From the NCBI RefSeq assembly GCF_021654795.1, contig NZ_AP025344.1, forward strand, positions 6,076,501-6,140,500: a stretch of 64,000 bases of DNA. Reading direction: 5' to 3'. A model generated the notes under the pieces. It made no database searches, was not told where the DNA came from, and saw nothing but the letters and a program-made list of their open reading frames with translations. The position numbers and the translations under genes were made by a program. This stretch comes from Paenibacillus dendritiformis (lineage in GTDB: Bacteria; Bacillota; Bacilli; Paenibacillales; Paenibacillaceae). Positions 15,429 through 24,203 of this stretch are shown here, piece by piece (the stretch's first letter is position 1; every line of letters starts with the position of its first letter).

Positions 15429-16247
15429 CTATAATCTCGCCTCGGCCGATACTTTGCCGTCTCGCCGGGAAGTGAGCAATGCAATGATCACGATGACGAG
15501 AACGATGCCGGATACGACCCAGACGAGGGTATCCGCTTGCCCGAGGAACACCGTTTTGTAGAAGAGTCCGCCCAATGCGCCCCCAATCATCGGGCCTGCA
15601 ACAGGAACCCAGGCATATGCCCAATTGGAGCCGCCCTTGCCCGGAATGGGAAGCAGCATATGCATAATTCTCGGGCCGAGGTCGCGCGCGGGATTGATCG
15701 CGTACCCGGTCGTTCCGCCCAGCGACAAGCCGATGCTCACAATAAGAAAGCCGACAATGAACGGGCCGAGCCCGGCGGTAAGCTCATTGGCGCCAATCGC
15801 CAAAATGCCGAGAACGAGAATAAACGTCCCGATAATCTCGCTCATCAGATTTCCGAAAAGATGCGGCGCCGCCGGACCTGTCGCGAAGACGCCCAGCTTG
15901 GCGGCCGCGTCCTCCGTCAGCTTCCAATGCGGCAAATAATGCAAATACACGAGGGCCGCTCCCGCCATGGCGCCGAGAAGCTGCGCTGCGATATAGGCGG
16001 GCACATCCGCCCAAGGAAACGTGCCAATCAGAGCCATTCCTACCGTCAGCGCCGGATTCAGATGCGCCCCGCTGATCGGACCGACCGCATAGGCCGCCAT
16101 CGCGACGGCCAGCCCCCAGCCCATCGCGATGACGATCCAGCCCGAATTCGCCGCATAGGACCGCTTCAAGGATACGCCCGCGCATACACCTCCTCCAAGC
16201 GCGATCAAAATCATCGTCCCAATCAGTTCCCCCCAAAATGCCGACAT
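15429..16247 (-). CDS. glpF: Glycerol uptake facilitator
   Basis: Aquaglyceroporin of 272 residues with six helices and two pore motifs, GAHLNPALTVG and GYAINPARDLGPR. The aspartate after the second NPA motif (NPARD) marks glycerol facilitators rather than water channels. The ATG at 16247 follows AAGGGGGACTTGG. First gene of the glpFK operon, preceded by a leader terminator, a sigma-A promoter and a cre box. Confidence 0.96.
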   Translation of the reverse strand: MSAFWGELIGTMILIALGGGVCAGVSLKRSYAANSGWIVIAMGWGLAVAMAAYAVGPISGAHLNPALTVGMALIGTFPWADVPAYIAAQLLGAMAGAALVYLHYLPHWKLTEDAAAKLGVFATGPAAPHLFGNLMSEIIGTFILVLGILAIGANELTAGLGPFIVGFLIVSIGLSLGGTTGYAINPARDLGPRIMHMLLPIPGKGGSNWAYAWVPVAGPMIGGALGGLFYKTVFLGQADTLVWVVSGIVLVIVIIALLTSRRDGKVSAEARL

Positions 16248-16300
16248 CCCAAGTCCCCCTTCATTTCTAGTCAATGAAAAGCATTATTCGACGGGAACGC

Positions 16301-16378
16301 AAAAAAGACCTACCTATCCATCCACGCGATAACTCTCCAAATGTAGAGAGCGATCAGCGCGTCTGCAAGTAGATCTCC
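16301..16378 (-). promoter_or_regulatory. glpF leader terminator
   Basis: On the minus strand, arms AGATCTAC and GTAGGTCT (one G-U), extended by GACGCG/CGCGT(G)G and an inner CTCTC/GAGAG hairpin, end in six T. Located 54 bases before glpF. As for glpD, this fits GlpP-dependent antitermination. Confidence 0.7.
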
Positions 16379-16409
16379 ATGTCTCCGCAACATCATTAAC
16401 TTAGTTCAC

Positions 16410-16438
16410 AGTTTATTCTATTTTGGAAACGGTGTCAA
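16410..16438 (-). promoter_or_regulatory. glpFK promoter with cre box
   Basis: Sigma-A promoter on the minus strand: -35 TTGACA (16433-16438), 17-base spacer, -10 TAAACT (16410-16415). The plus-strand word TGGAAACGGTGTCA (16424-16437) matches 13 of 14 positions of the CcpA cre consensus and covers the -35 and spacer, so CcpA would block polymerase. This explains glucose repression of glycerol uptake. Confidence 0.8.
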
Positions 16439-16611
16439 ATGATTTTTATCATTTCCCGAGCCTATTTTTTTTGGAACGTCACCGCCGATCAAAAAAAGGC
16501 GAACGCGAAATTCACGCCATCGTTCGTCAGTCTATATTTCGGAACGGGCTTGGACCGGTTCATTCGGATACCGGGAAATTCATCTGCGAAGGCTTGCTTC
16601 GCTGTACTACA

Positions 16612-17964
16612 TTATCCGTGCAGCCCCCTGCTCAATTCGTCGGCAATCAGAGCCACGCCCGATTCGATCCGTTCCTCCGCCACTTTGGAAACATTCAATT
16701 TCATGATTTTCTCGGGGTAGCAGCTCTCCAGATAATGCTCCTTCATGTCCCCCACAAACAAATGCCGCTGCCGAAGCTTGCGCAGCAGCGCCCCCATATC
16801 GATCCGGTTCGGCAGCACGATATGCGCCTTCATGCAGACGGACGAGGGATGCACGAACGTCCCCGGCTTCAGGAACGGCTCCACATATCTGCCTAAGGAA
16901 GCATACAGCCGTCTCGATTTGCGGATATACGATTCCCTTACCTCGTCGCGATGCCGCCGGAACATGCCGCTGGTGATGTAGAGCTCCAGAGCGGCCTGGG
17001 AGATCATCGAGCTGTCGATATCGGTCGTCAGCTTGTGCTGCTGGAAGGAGCCGACAAGCGCATCCGGCAGCACGGCGACGCCGACGCGAAGTCCGGGGAA
17101 CATGATTTTGGAGTAGCTTTTCAAATAGATGACCCGCTGATTCGTATCGTAGTAGTACATCGGCATCTGACCCGCATCCTGCTCGAAATCGGCCAAATAA
17201 TCGTCCTCGATAATATAGACGTCGTATCGCTCTGCCAGCTCGACGATCCGCTGCTTGTCGGCATTGCTCAGTGAGGTCCCCAACGGATTGTGGAAGCGGG
17301 GCATCGTGTAAAAATAGCGGACATCCCCGCGTTGGAACAACGCTTCCAGACGGGCAAGATCGATTCCGCGGGCCGTTCGCTTCACCCCGATCGCCTGCGT
17401 CCGGCGGAGCTTGAGAAGCGCCAGGAACAGATGATATCCGGGCTGCTCGACGACGACCTTCGTCTTCCCGTTCGGCAAAGGCATCGCATTGAGCAAGGCC
17501 AGCGCCTGTTGAACTCCGGACGTAATGACGATATTGCGCTCGCTCGCAAACACCTGATACGACTCCAGCTGGGCGCGCACCGCCCGAATGAGGGAGGGCA
17601 GCCCGTTCGGCGTCCCGTATACGAACAATTCATCCTGATACAGATTGATCGCCTGATTGATGCAATGCTGAAAATGAACATACGGAAACTGCCGCACATT
17701 GGGCGCGGAGGCGGCGAAATCATAGCCTTGCGCATCCTCGGCCGCCAGCGGCTGCGCCTTGTTCAGGACATAATGACCGCTGCGCGGAATGGAGTAGATG
17801 ACATGCTCCGTCTCCAGCTCCTGCAGCGCATGAATCACCGTGCTGTTGCTGCACTGGAAGGTCTTGGCCAAGGCGCGAATCGACGGCAGCTTCTCCCCCG
17901 GCCGCAAGGAACGTTCCTCGATTCGCCGCTTGATGTCCCGCATGATGGCTTCATATTTGGTCAC
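16612..17964 (-). CDS. MocR/PdxR-type GntR-aminotransferase regulator
   Basis: A 450-residue regulator fusing an N-terminal GntR winged helix (residues 1-75, with LRPGEKLPSIRALAKTFQCS) to a fold-type I aminotransferase domain. The PLP-binding segment is IYLKSYSKIMFPGLRVG, with the lysine in SYSK; the conserved NPLGTSLS and EDDYLADFE motifs are present. Such proteins usually sense PLP or amino-acid derivatives and regulate a divergent gene. A GTG start at 17964 is chosen: AGGAG lies 7 bases before it and it begins right at the winged helix. The divergent EamA transporter is the likely target. Confidence 0.9.
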   Translation of the reverse strand: MTKYEAIMRDIKRRIEERSLRPGEKLPSIRALAKTFQCSNSTVIHALQELETEHVIYSIPRSGHYVLNKAQPLAAEDAQGYDFAASAPNVRQFPYVHFQHCINQAINLYQDELFVYGTPNGLPSLIRAVRAQLESYQVFASERNIVITSGVQQALALLNAMPLPNGKTKVVVEQPGYHLFLALLKLRRTQAIGVKRTARGIDLARLEALFQRGDVRYFYTMPRFHNPLGTSLSNADKQRIVELAERYDVYIIEDDYLADFEQDAGQMPMYYYDTNQRVIYLKSYSKIMFPGLRVGVAVLPDALVGSFQQHKLTTDIDSSMISQAALELYITSGMFRRHRDEVRESYIRKSRRLYASLGRYVEPFLKPGTFVHPSSVCMKAHIVLPNRIDMGALLRKLRQRHLFVGDMKEHYLESCYPEKIMKLNVSKVAEERIESGVALIADELSRGLHG

Positions 17965-17978
17965 GGTCCCACTCCTAT

Positions 17979-17992
17979 CTGTATCGGTACAG
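17979..17992. promoter_or_regulatory. Possible MocR operator
   Basis: CTGTATCGGTACAG is a perfect palindrome with 5-bp arms, in the 101-base gap between the divergent mocR-type and eamA genes, close to the regulator start. Candidate binding site; not otherwise supported. Confidence 0.4.
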
Positions 17993-18008
17993 AACGCGAA
18001 TACGGCTA

Positions 18009-18037
18009 TTGTTGCCTCTTCTCCCGCTCCGTACAAT
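18009..18037 (+). promoter_or_regulatory. eamA promoter
   Basis: -35 TTGTTG (18009-18014) and -10 TACAAT (18032-18037) are exactly 17 bases apart, placing the transcript start about 20 bases before the ATG at 18066. Confidence 0.55.
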
Positions 18038-18065
18038 AAAGGCACAAGACAGGAGGGAAACAAGT

Positions 18066-18998
18066 ATGAAGCAACACTTGATCAAAGCTTACGCAGCCGC
18101 GCTTATCTATGCTTGTATTATCGGCTTTTCGTTCCTATTTGTCACGATAGCGCTGGAGAGCGCCGATCCGCTTGACGTATTGGCTCACCGGTTTACGATC
18201 GCCTTTGCCGCCGCCACGCTGATTCTTGCCGTGAAGCGGCCGTCCTTTTTCATCCGCTGGTCCGATCTGCTCAAAATTATGCCGCTGGCGCTGCTCTATC
18301 CGGCCGGGTTCTTTGTCTTTCAGACCTTCGGCCTCGTCTACACGACTTCGTCCGAAGCCGGCATCGTCCAGGCGACCGTGCCGATCATGACCGTCTTTCT
18401 GGCATCTGTCCTGCTGCGCGAGCGCTCCTCCCTTACGCAAAAGATCTCGCTAACCGTATCGTCGGCTGGCGTCATCTTCATGCTGCTCATGGGAGGAATG
18501 AACGGAGACACCTTCAGCCTCATCGGAATCACACTGATTCTGCTATCCGCCCTGTGCGCCGCGCTGTACAATATATTCGCGCGCTCCTTGACCAAGGCGT
18601 ATTCGCTGCCGCTGCTGACCTACGTCATGACTGGCTTCGGCTTCATCGCGTTCAACGTACTGTCCATCGGCTCTCATCTTGCCGAGGGCACCTTGTCATC
18701 ATGGTTGGCTCCGATGGCAGAAACGCGGTATTTGCTGTCGGTCCTTTATCTGGGCATTCTCTCTTCCTTGGTTACGTCCTTCATGTCAAACTATGCCTTG
18801 TCCGTCCTCGAGGCGGCCAAAATGAGCGTGTTCAGCCATGTCGCCACCCTGATTACGATCGTCGCCGGCGTCCTGTTCCTTCATGAGAGCCTCGAACCCT
18901 ATCATGTGCTCGGGGGCATCGCCATCCTCGGCGGCGTCATCGTCACGAACCTGCCAGCGGCCCGCAAGGCGAAGAAGCGACCTTCCCGGTCGGCATAA
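18066..18998 (+). CDS. EamA/DMT family transporter
   Basis: A 310-residue inner-membrane transporter of the drug/metabolite superfamily with ten predicted helices in two EamA repeats (first near residues 5-135, second near 150-295). Conserved marks include the YTTSSEAGIVQATVPIMTVF segment of repeat one and LEAAKMSVFSHVATLITIVA of repeat two. The ATG at 18066 follows GGAGGG. Members export amino acids, purines or other metabolites. The adjacent divergent MocR protein suggests a substrate linked to PLP or amino acids (inference). Confidence 0.92.
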   Translation: MKQHLIKAYAAALIYACIIGFSFLFVTIALESADPLDVLAHRFTIAFAAATLILAVKRPSFFIRWSDLLKIMPLALLYPAGFFVFQTFGLVYTTSSEAGIVQATVPIMTVFLASVLLRERSSLTQKISLTVSSAGVIFMLLMGGMNGDTFSLIGITLILLSALCAALYNIFARSLTKAYSLPLLTYVMTGFGFIAFNVLSIGSHLAEGTLSSWLAPMAETRYLLSVLYLGILSSLVTSFMSNYALSVLEAAKMSVFSHVATLITIVAGVLFLHESLEPYHVLGGIAILGGVIVTNLPAARKAKKRPSRSA

Positions 18999-19016
18999 CC
19001 CCCGCGCACGCCAAAG

Positions 19017-19045
19017 AAGGGTACTGCTCATCCGTCAGTACCCTT
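19017..19045. terminator. Hairpin after eamA
   Basis: Perfect 10-bp arms AAGGGTACTG and CAGTACCCTT around a 9-base loop, 19 bases after the eamA stop. No strong T tract, but the position between convergent genes fits a terminator. Confidence 0.65.
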
Positions 19046-19049
19046 GAAG

Positions 19050-19277
19050 CTATTCCGCCGCGAATCCGGGCAGAATCTCGGCAGGATCTGTCCAGGACAA
19101 CGGTTGTCATCCCCATACTGGAGAGCGATCGCATTGACATGCCTCAGCTCGCTGCTGAGCGCCTCCGTCAGCGAGAGATTGCCGGCCGATCCAGCTCCGC
19201 CCGCTCAGCCCAGCAACCAGCAATACGAGCACGAACATTAGCATTCTGACGATTTGAGGCCACCTTCGCTCAAGCAC
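19050..19277 (-). pseudogene. Decayed small membrane/secreted protein gene
   Basis: Protein-like sequence is spread over three frames. A hydrophobic leader (VRMLMFVLVLLVAGLSG) is in one frame. The stretch SLTEALSSELRHVNAIALQY is in the second frame after a shift near 19200, and WTDPAEILPGFAAE with a stop at 19050-19052 is in the third after a shift near 19115. Each piece is coherent and the order is natural, so this looks like a short exported protein broken by two frameshifts. Family unknown. Confidence 0.45.
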
Positions 19278-19305
19278 CTTCCTGTACCATGCTGCGCTTT
19301 GCTTC

Positions 19306-19860
19306 TCAATCCGAATAGAACAGCAGCGCCCCATCTGAAGCATAAATCCGAATGTCTGAGCTTCTGTCCGCTATTCGGCCCTTTTCGGGCGGATCGTGGA
19401 CGATAATATAACTGCTGCGATGAGAGCTTGCTTCGGTGGCGGCCTCCGCCTCGGCGCCAAACGCAACTACGATTCTGCTCATGTTTTCCCGTATGCGATT
19501 ATCATTGACCTTGAGCATAACATAGGAAAATCCCCCATGAGCGCCAAGCTTCTCTACCGGCTCACCCCCGCTTTTATGTGTCGTCAGCGTCTTCGCATAC
19601 TCGATATTTCCGTTTCTGTTGAAAACACTATAGGTACCGATTTAGATTCCCTTTTCATAAAAAATAAGAGCGGCCGGGTTCTCCCGGTCATTTAACCGCT
19701 TCTCCGCCAAAATGGTGATTTCCTCGGCCGCCACGATATCCCGAATCTGAGAGTCCGTTATTTCCTCGTACCTGTCTTTTTCGATAAAATCCACGATGGT
19801 GACAACCGAGTAACACACGATAATGATGATGGCCAACCGAATTGCGACTGTCGAATTCAT
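19306..19860 (-). pseudogene. Membrane-anchored protein gene with in-frame stop
   Basis: Two open stretches (19642-19860 and 19306-19641) are in the same frame and separated by a single TAA at 19642-19644. Read through, they give about 184 residues: a short cytoplasmic start, a helix (VAIRLAIIIIVCYSVVTIVD), then an extracytoplasmic domain with GTYSVFNRNGNIEYAKTL and RIVVAFGAEAEAA. The reading on both sides of the stop is uninterrupted, so one nonsense change (for example AAA to TAA) explains it. Immediately downstream of the heterodimeric ABC exporter. Family not recognised. It could also be a sequencing error. Confidence 0.6.
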
Positions 19861-19911
19861 GTCGAGGACAGGACCTCCCTTCCATAGGGATCGGAATCGG
19901 TGCAACGGCGG

Positions 19912-21753
19912 TTATCCCGATTGCCGCCGGAACTGGCTCTGCACCAAGCCGTGATAGAAGCCCTGCTGCCGCAGCAGCGACTCGTGGCTTCCCTGCTCGA
20001 TGATGCGCCCGTCCTCCAGCACGAGGATGCAATCCGCCTGCTGAATCGTATTGAGGCGGTGCGCGATAACGATGCTCGTTCGCCCCTCCATCAGCCGGTA
20101 CAGCGCGTCCTGTATCTTCATCTCCGTAATCGTGTCGATGCTGCTGGTCGCTTCGTCCAAGATGAGAATGGCCGGATCCGCCAGCACCGCCCGCGCGATC
20201 GACAGCAGCTGCTTCTGGCCCTGGCTGATGCCGCTGCCGTCCTGGCTCAGCTCCGTCTCGTACCCCTGCGGCAGCTTCCTGATAAATGAATGGGCGTTCG
20301 CCAGCCGCGCGGCCTGCTCGACCTCCTCGTCGGTGGCGTCCAATCGGCCATAGCGGATATTGTCGCGAATGGTGCCCTGGAACAGGAAGGAATCCTGCAG
20401 CACGAAGCCCATATGGCTGCGCAGATTTTTGCGGTCTATGTCGGACAGCTCGACGCCGTCGAGATAGATCTGGCCGCTGTCATAGTCATAGAAGCGGCTG
20501 AGCAGTTGGGTAATCGTCGTCTTGCCCGCTCCGGTCGGCCCGACCAGAGCAACTGTCTGGCCGGGCTCCGCCCGGAAGGAGACGTCCCTCAAGGTGCGCC
20601 CGTCCTTCTCGTAGGCGAACGAGACATCCACGAACTCGATCTCGCCGCGCACCCGCTCCAGCCGGATCGCATCCTGCTCATCCTGCCCCTCCTCGCGCTC
20701 CTCCAGCACTTCAAAGACCCGCTCCGCCCCGGCAATCGCGGACAGGAAGGTATTGAACTGGTTCGCCAGATCGTTCAGCGGCCGGGTGAATTGCCGCGCG
20801 TACTCGGAGAAGGTCACGATGACCCCGATCGAGATGAGCCCATGGAGCGCCAACAGGCCGCCCGCTCCCGCGATGATGGCGAAGCTCATATTGTTCAGCA
20901 CGTTCATCAGCTTCGGAATGAAGCCTGAATACGTCTGGGCCCAATACCCGGAAGCCTTCAACCGTTCGCTCTTCTCGGCGAACTCTTGAATGACCTTCTG
21001 CTCCTGCGAGAAGCTCTTCACGATCTTCTGCCCCGAGAACGTTTCCTCGATGAACCCGTTCATCTCCCCGAGATTGCGCTGCTGCTCCTTGAAAAACCGT
21101 CCGGTCCGTCGCGTAATCCATTTCATGCCGAGAAACATAAGCGGCACGATCGTCAACGTGATCAGCGTCAGCAGCGGGCTCAGCCACAGCATCAAGGTCA
21201 GCATGCCGACAAAGGTCAGAATGCTGGAGGACAGCTGAATGAACGAGCTGTTCAGCGTCTGGCTCACATTGTCGATATCGTTCGTAATCCGGCTCATCAG
21301 CTCGCCATACTGCCGCTTCGTATAGAACTCCACCGGCAGCGTGTGGAGCTTCCCGAACAGGTCGGAGCGCATCGCATAGACCGCCTTCTGGGCGACGCCG
21401 ATCATCCAGTAGTTCTGCAGGAAGAGCGCGGCCGAATACAGCAGGTACACGACGCCGAGCAGGACGAGGAGCAGCAGAAAGTTGCCGCCTTCCTGCGTCT
21501 TGATATGATAGTCGATCGCATACCCGACCAGGAAGGGACCGAGCAAGCCAAGCCCCGACGTCAGCAATACCATAAGGAAAATAAGGGCCAGCAGTCCTGT
21601 GTGGCCGGACATGTAACGCCATATGCGCAGCAGGGTGCCTGACCAGTCCTTGGCCCGCGGCTTCTTCTTCGAAGGATCGCCGGCTGCCGCTCTGCCTCCC
21701 GCCCGGTCCGCAGCGGCCATGCCGGGCTTCTCCGGCAGCTTCAGTCTCAGCAT
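19912..21753 (-). CDS. ABC exporter, permease-ATPase subunit B
   Basis: A 613-residue half of a heterodimeric multidrug-type ABC exporter. A charged N-terminal extension of about 45 residues (PSKKKPRAKDW) precedes six helices. The ATPase domain has Walker A GPTGAGKTT, Walker B ILILDEATSSID with the catalytic Glu, and the switch His (IAHRLNT). Its signature is ISQGQ instead of LSGGQ. The start overlaps the stop of the partner gene. With the partner it would form one canonical and one degenerate ATP site, as in BmrCD, LmrCD and TM287/288. Substrate unknown. Confidence 0.93.
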   Translation of the reverse strand: MLRLKLPEKPGMAAADRAGGRAAAGDPSKKKPRAKDWSGTLLRIWRYMSGHTGLLALIFLMVLLTSGLGLLGPFLVGYAIDYHIKTQEGGNFLLLLVLLGVVYLLYSAALFLQNYWMIGVAQKAVYAMRSDLFGKLHTLPVEFYTKRQYGELMSRITNDIDNVSQTLNSSFIQLSSSILTFVGMLTLMLWLSPLLTLITLTIVPLMFLGMKWITRRTGRFFKEQQRNLGEMNGFIEETFSGQKIVKSFSQEQKVIQEFAEKSERLKASGYWAQTYSGFIPKLMNVLNNMSFAIIAGAGGLLALHGLISIGVIVTFSEYARQFTRPLNDLANQFNTFLSAIAGAERVFEVLEEREEGQDEQDAIRLERVRGEIEFVDVSFAYEKDGRTLRDVSFRAEPGQTVALVGPTGAGKTTITQLLSRFYDYDSGQIYLDGVELSDIDRKNLRSHMGFVLQDSFLFQGTIRDNIRYGRLDATDEEVEQAARLANAHSFIRKLPQGYETELSQDGSGISQGQKQLLSIARAVLADPAILILDEATSSIDTITEMKIQDALYRLMEGRTSIVIAHRLNTIQQADCILVLEDGRIIEQGSHESLLRQQGFYHGLVQSQFRRQSG

Positions 21754-23477
21754 GGAACCCCCTCCCCTCGCTCGAACTGAGACTGCACGATGCGCCGATA
21801 CAGCTCGCTGCGGCGCATCAGCTCGTCATGGCTTCCCTGATCCAAAATGCGTCCGTCATCGATGAGAATAACGGCATCCGCCTGGAGAGCGGTGCTGATT
21901 TTCTGCGTAATAATCAATGTCGTGCAAGGATAAGCCCCCAATGCCTCCAGCAGCCGCGCCTCGGTCTTCACATCCAGCGCGCTCGTGCTGTCATCCAGCA
22001 GGAGCAGCTTCGGCTTCCGTGTTAGCGCCCGGGCAATCGACAGCCGCTGCTTCTGTCCACCGGAGAGATTGATCCCCTTCTGCCCGAGCATCGTGTCATA
22101 TTGGCGGGGAAGCTTCATAATCGTGTCATGAATCTGGGCGCGCTGTGCCGCCTCCATGACCTCGTCATCGGAGGCATCCTGCTTGCCCCAGCGGATATTG
22201 TCCTTCACCGTGCCGCTGAACAGCATGACCTCCTGCGGCACATAACCGATGTGGCGGCGGAGTTGCTCCATCGTCATGCGGCGGACGTCCATTCCGTCCA
22301 GCAGGACGCGTCCCTCGCTGACATCGTACAGCCGGGGAATCAGCTGGAACAGGGATGATTTCCCGGAGCCGGTCGCTCCCATGATCGCTATCGTCTCGCC
22401 CGAGCGTACCGTGAACGACACGTCCTGCAGCACAGGTGCCTCGGTGTCCGGATAGCGGAAAGTGACGTTCTGGAATTCCACGCGGCCTTCGCTTACCGCC
22501 GCATCCGGATCGGCATCGGCCGCATCCGTCACGTCGACCTCGCTCTGCAGCACATCGGCTATCCGCTGGGCGGACGCTTTGGCGCGCGACAGATTCATCA
22601 TAATCATGGAGACCATCGACAGCGCTCCCGTAATCCGCGTCGTATAATTGACGATGGCCACGACTTCGCCGAGGTCAGTGCTGCCGCTCTGCACGCCCAG
22701 CCCGCCATACCACAGCACGAACAGGATGCTTCCGTTCATCAGCAGCAGGAGGATCGGAACCGTAAACTCAATCAGGCGCAGCGCGGCGACCGTCCGATCC
22801 ATCAGCCGCCCGTTCGCCTCCTCGAACCGTTCGACTTCATGCTTGTCGCGAACGAACGCCTTGATGAGCCGCATGCCGAACAGGTTCTCGCGCAGCACCC
22901 CATTCACCCGGTCCAGGCGATCCTGCACCGAGCGGAACAGGAGGAACGCCTTATTCATCAGCCAGACGAGCAAGATGAACAGCACCGGCGTGACGACGGC
23001 CAGAATCAGCGCCAGCCTGAAGTTGACCAGAAGCGCCATCACGAGGCCGCCAATCATCATTAGCGGCGCCCTCATCATGATGCGCAATCCCATGAACACG
23101 ACATTCTGCATCGTCGTCACGTCCGACGTCACCCGCGTAATCAGCGTCGCCGTCGGGAAGCGGCTGAAATTGGAAAACGAGAAGGACTGAATTTTCTCGA
23201 ACAGGTGCTTCCGGATATCATAGCCGAAGTTCTGGCTGACATGCGCCGCATAGTACGAGTTGACGATGCCGCATACGAAGCCGAACAACGCCAAGCCGAC
23301 CATCAGTCCTCCCCACTTCATAACCGCGGGAAGATGATGGGCGACAATCCCTTCATTAATAATTCGAGCCATGAGCAGCGGGAGCCACAGATCCACGATC
23401 AGCTCCACCAGCATGAGCGCAAGCGCGAAGCTCATCGGCCCCCGATAGGGCCGCAGAAATGATAGTATTTTTCTCAT
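21747..23477 (-). CDS. ABC exporter, permease-ATPase subunit A
   Basis: A 576-residue partner of the preceding exporter gene. The ATG at 23477 follows AAGGAGAG; the open frame runs further upstream without coding character. Six helices, then an ATPase domain with Walker A GATGSGKSS and canonical signature LSGGQKQR. Walker B reads LLLLDDSTSALD, so the catalytic Glu is Asp, and the switch His is Gln (IITQKIST). These are the hallmarks of the degenerate-site subunit of heterodimeric exporters. First gene of a two-gene operon. Confidence 0.93.
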   Translation of the reverse strand: MRKILSFLRPYRGPMSFALALMLVELIVDLWLPLLMARIINEGIVAHHLPAVMKWGGLMVGLALFGFVCGIVNSYYAAHVSQNFGYDIRKHLFEKIQSFSFSNFSRFPTATLITRVTSDVTTMQNVVFMGLRIMMRAPLMMIGGLVMALLVNFRLALILAVVTPVLFILLVWLMNKAFLLFRSVQDRLDRVNGVLRENLFGMRLIKAFVRDKHEVERFEEANGRLMDRTVAALRLIEFTVPILLLLMNGSILFVLWYGGLGVQSGSTDLGEVVAIVNYTTRITGALSMVSMIMMNLSRAKASAQRIADVLQSEVDVTDAADADPDAAVSEGRVEFQNVTFRYPDTEAPVLQDVSFTVRSGETIAIMGATGSGKSSLFQLIPRLYDVSEGRVLLDGMDVRRMTMEQLRRHIGYVPQEVMLFSGTVKDNIRWGKQDASDDEVMEAAQRAQIHDTIMKLPRQYDTMLGQKGINLSGGQKQRLSIARALTRKPKLLLLDDSTSALDVKTEARLLEALGAYPCTTLIITQKISTALQADAVILIDDGRILDQGSHDELMRRSELYRRIVQSQFERGEGVPC

Positions 23478-24203
23478 GTACACTCTCCTTCCCAAGCCGG
23501 GACGGAATCGCCATGCTGCGCGAAGCAGTCCTGAGGCGGTTCCTGTACCCCGCCTGCGGCAAGCGCTTCCATCCCGACAGTTGACAAGCCCTCGCCTAGG
23601 CCTGCCATTGCCTTCCGTATCATATGAAGCCGCCATGCGGGCGCGGAACGATACCCGTATGCCGCACAACCGTATGCTGGCTCGTTATCGTACACTCATT
23701 CTAGCATAGATTGGGAATTGCGCTCGACAATATGTGAAGGTTTGCATAAGATTGGGTTATTTTTTCTTGATGCAGCAGGAGGATTGGACAACAACGAATG
23801 ATGACACGTATTTCCCTTCGAACCAGCCGCATCGGGCGCCGGGCCGCCCTGGTCTCGCCTTGACGGCGCTCACGCTCGGCGAGGCGGTATACGGCTTCCT
23901 GCCGACGTGGCAATGGATGATGACGGCGGTTCCCGTGACTGTTCCTCCCGCCGGGAGAGGCCGGGCTTTTGCTGGGCCGGCAGCCGCTCCGTTTTCCAAT
24001 TTCACTTTTTCTTCGCCTGATAGAGCAGGATTGCCGAACCCAACTTTTCCAAGCCGCCTACCGATGCGGTCTACCCCCCACACTCTTCTCTCTTCTCTAG
24101 CATACTACTGTGACAGGATACAAGAAGACAGGCTGTCTCTCGATAACGGAATGATGGAAAGCGGCAGCCTCGCCGTCCCGCCACGCATATGCAGAAGGAG
24201 AGG
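23478..24203. other. Intergenic region without supported gene
   Basis: About 725 bases between the divergent ABC operon and the amidase gene. Open frames on both strands here are short, lack ribosome sites and have low-complexity translations rich in Pro, Arg and Ala. No operator or riboswitch was recognised. Promoters for both flanking genes must lie here. Confidence 0.4.
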
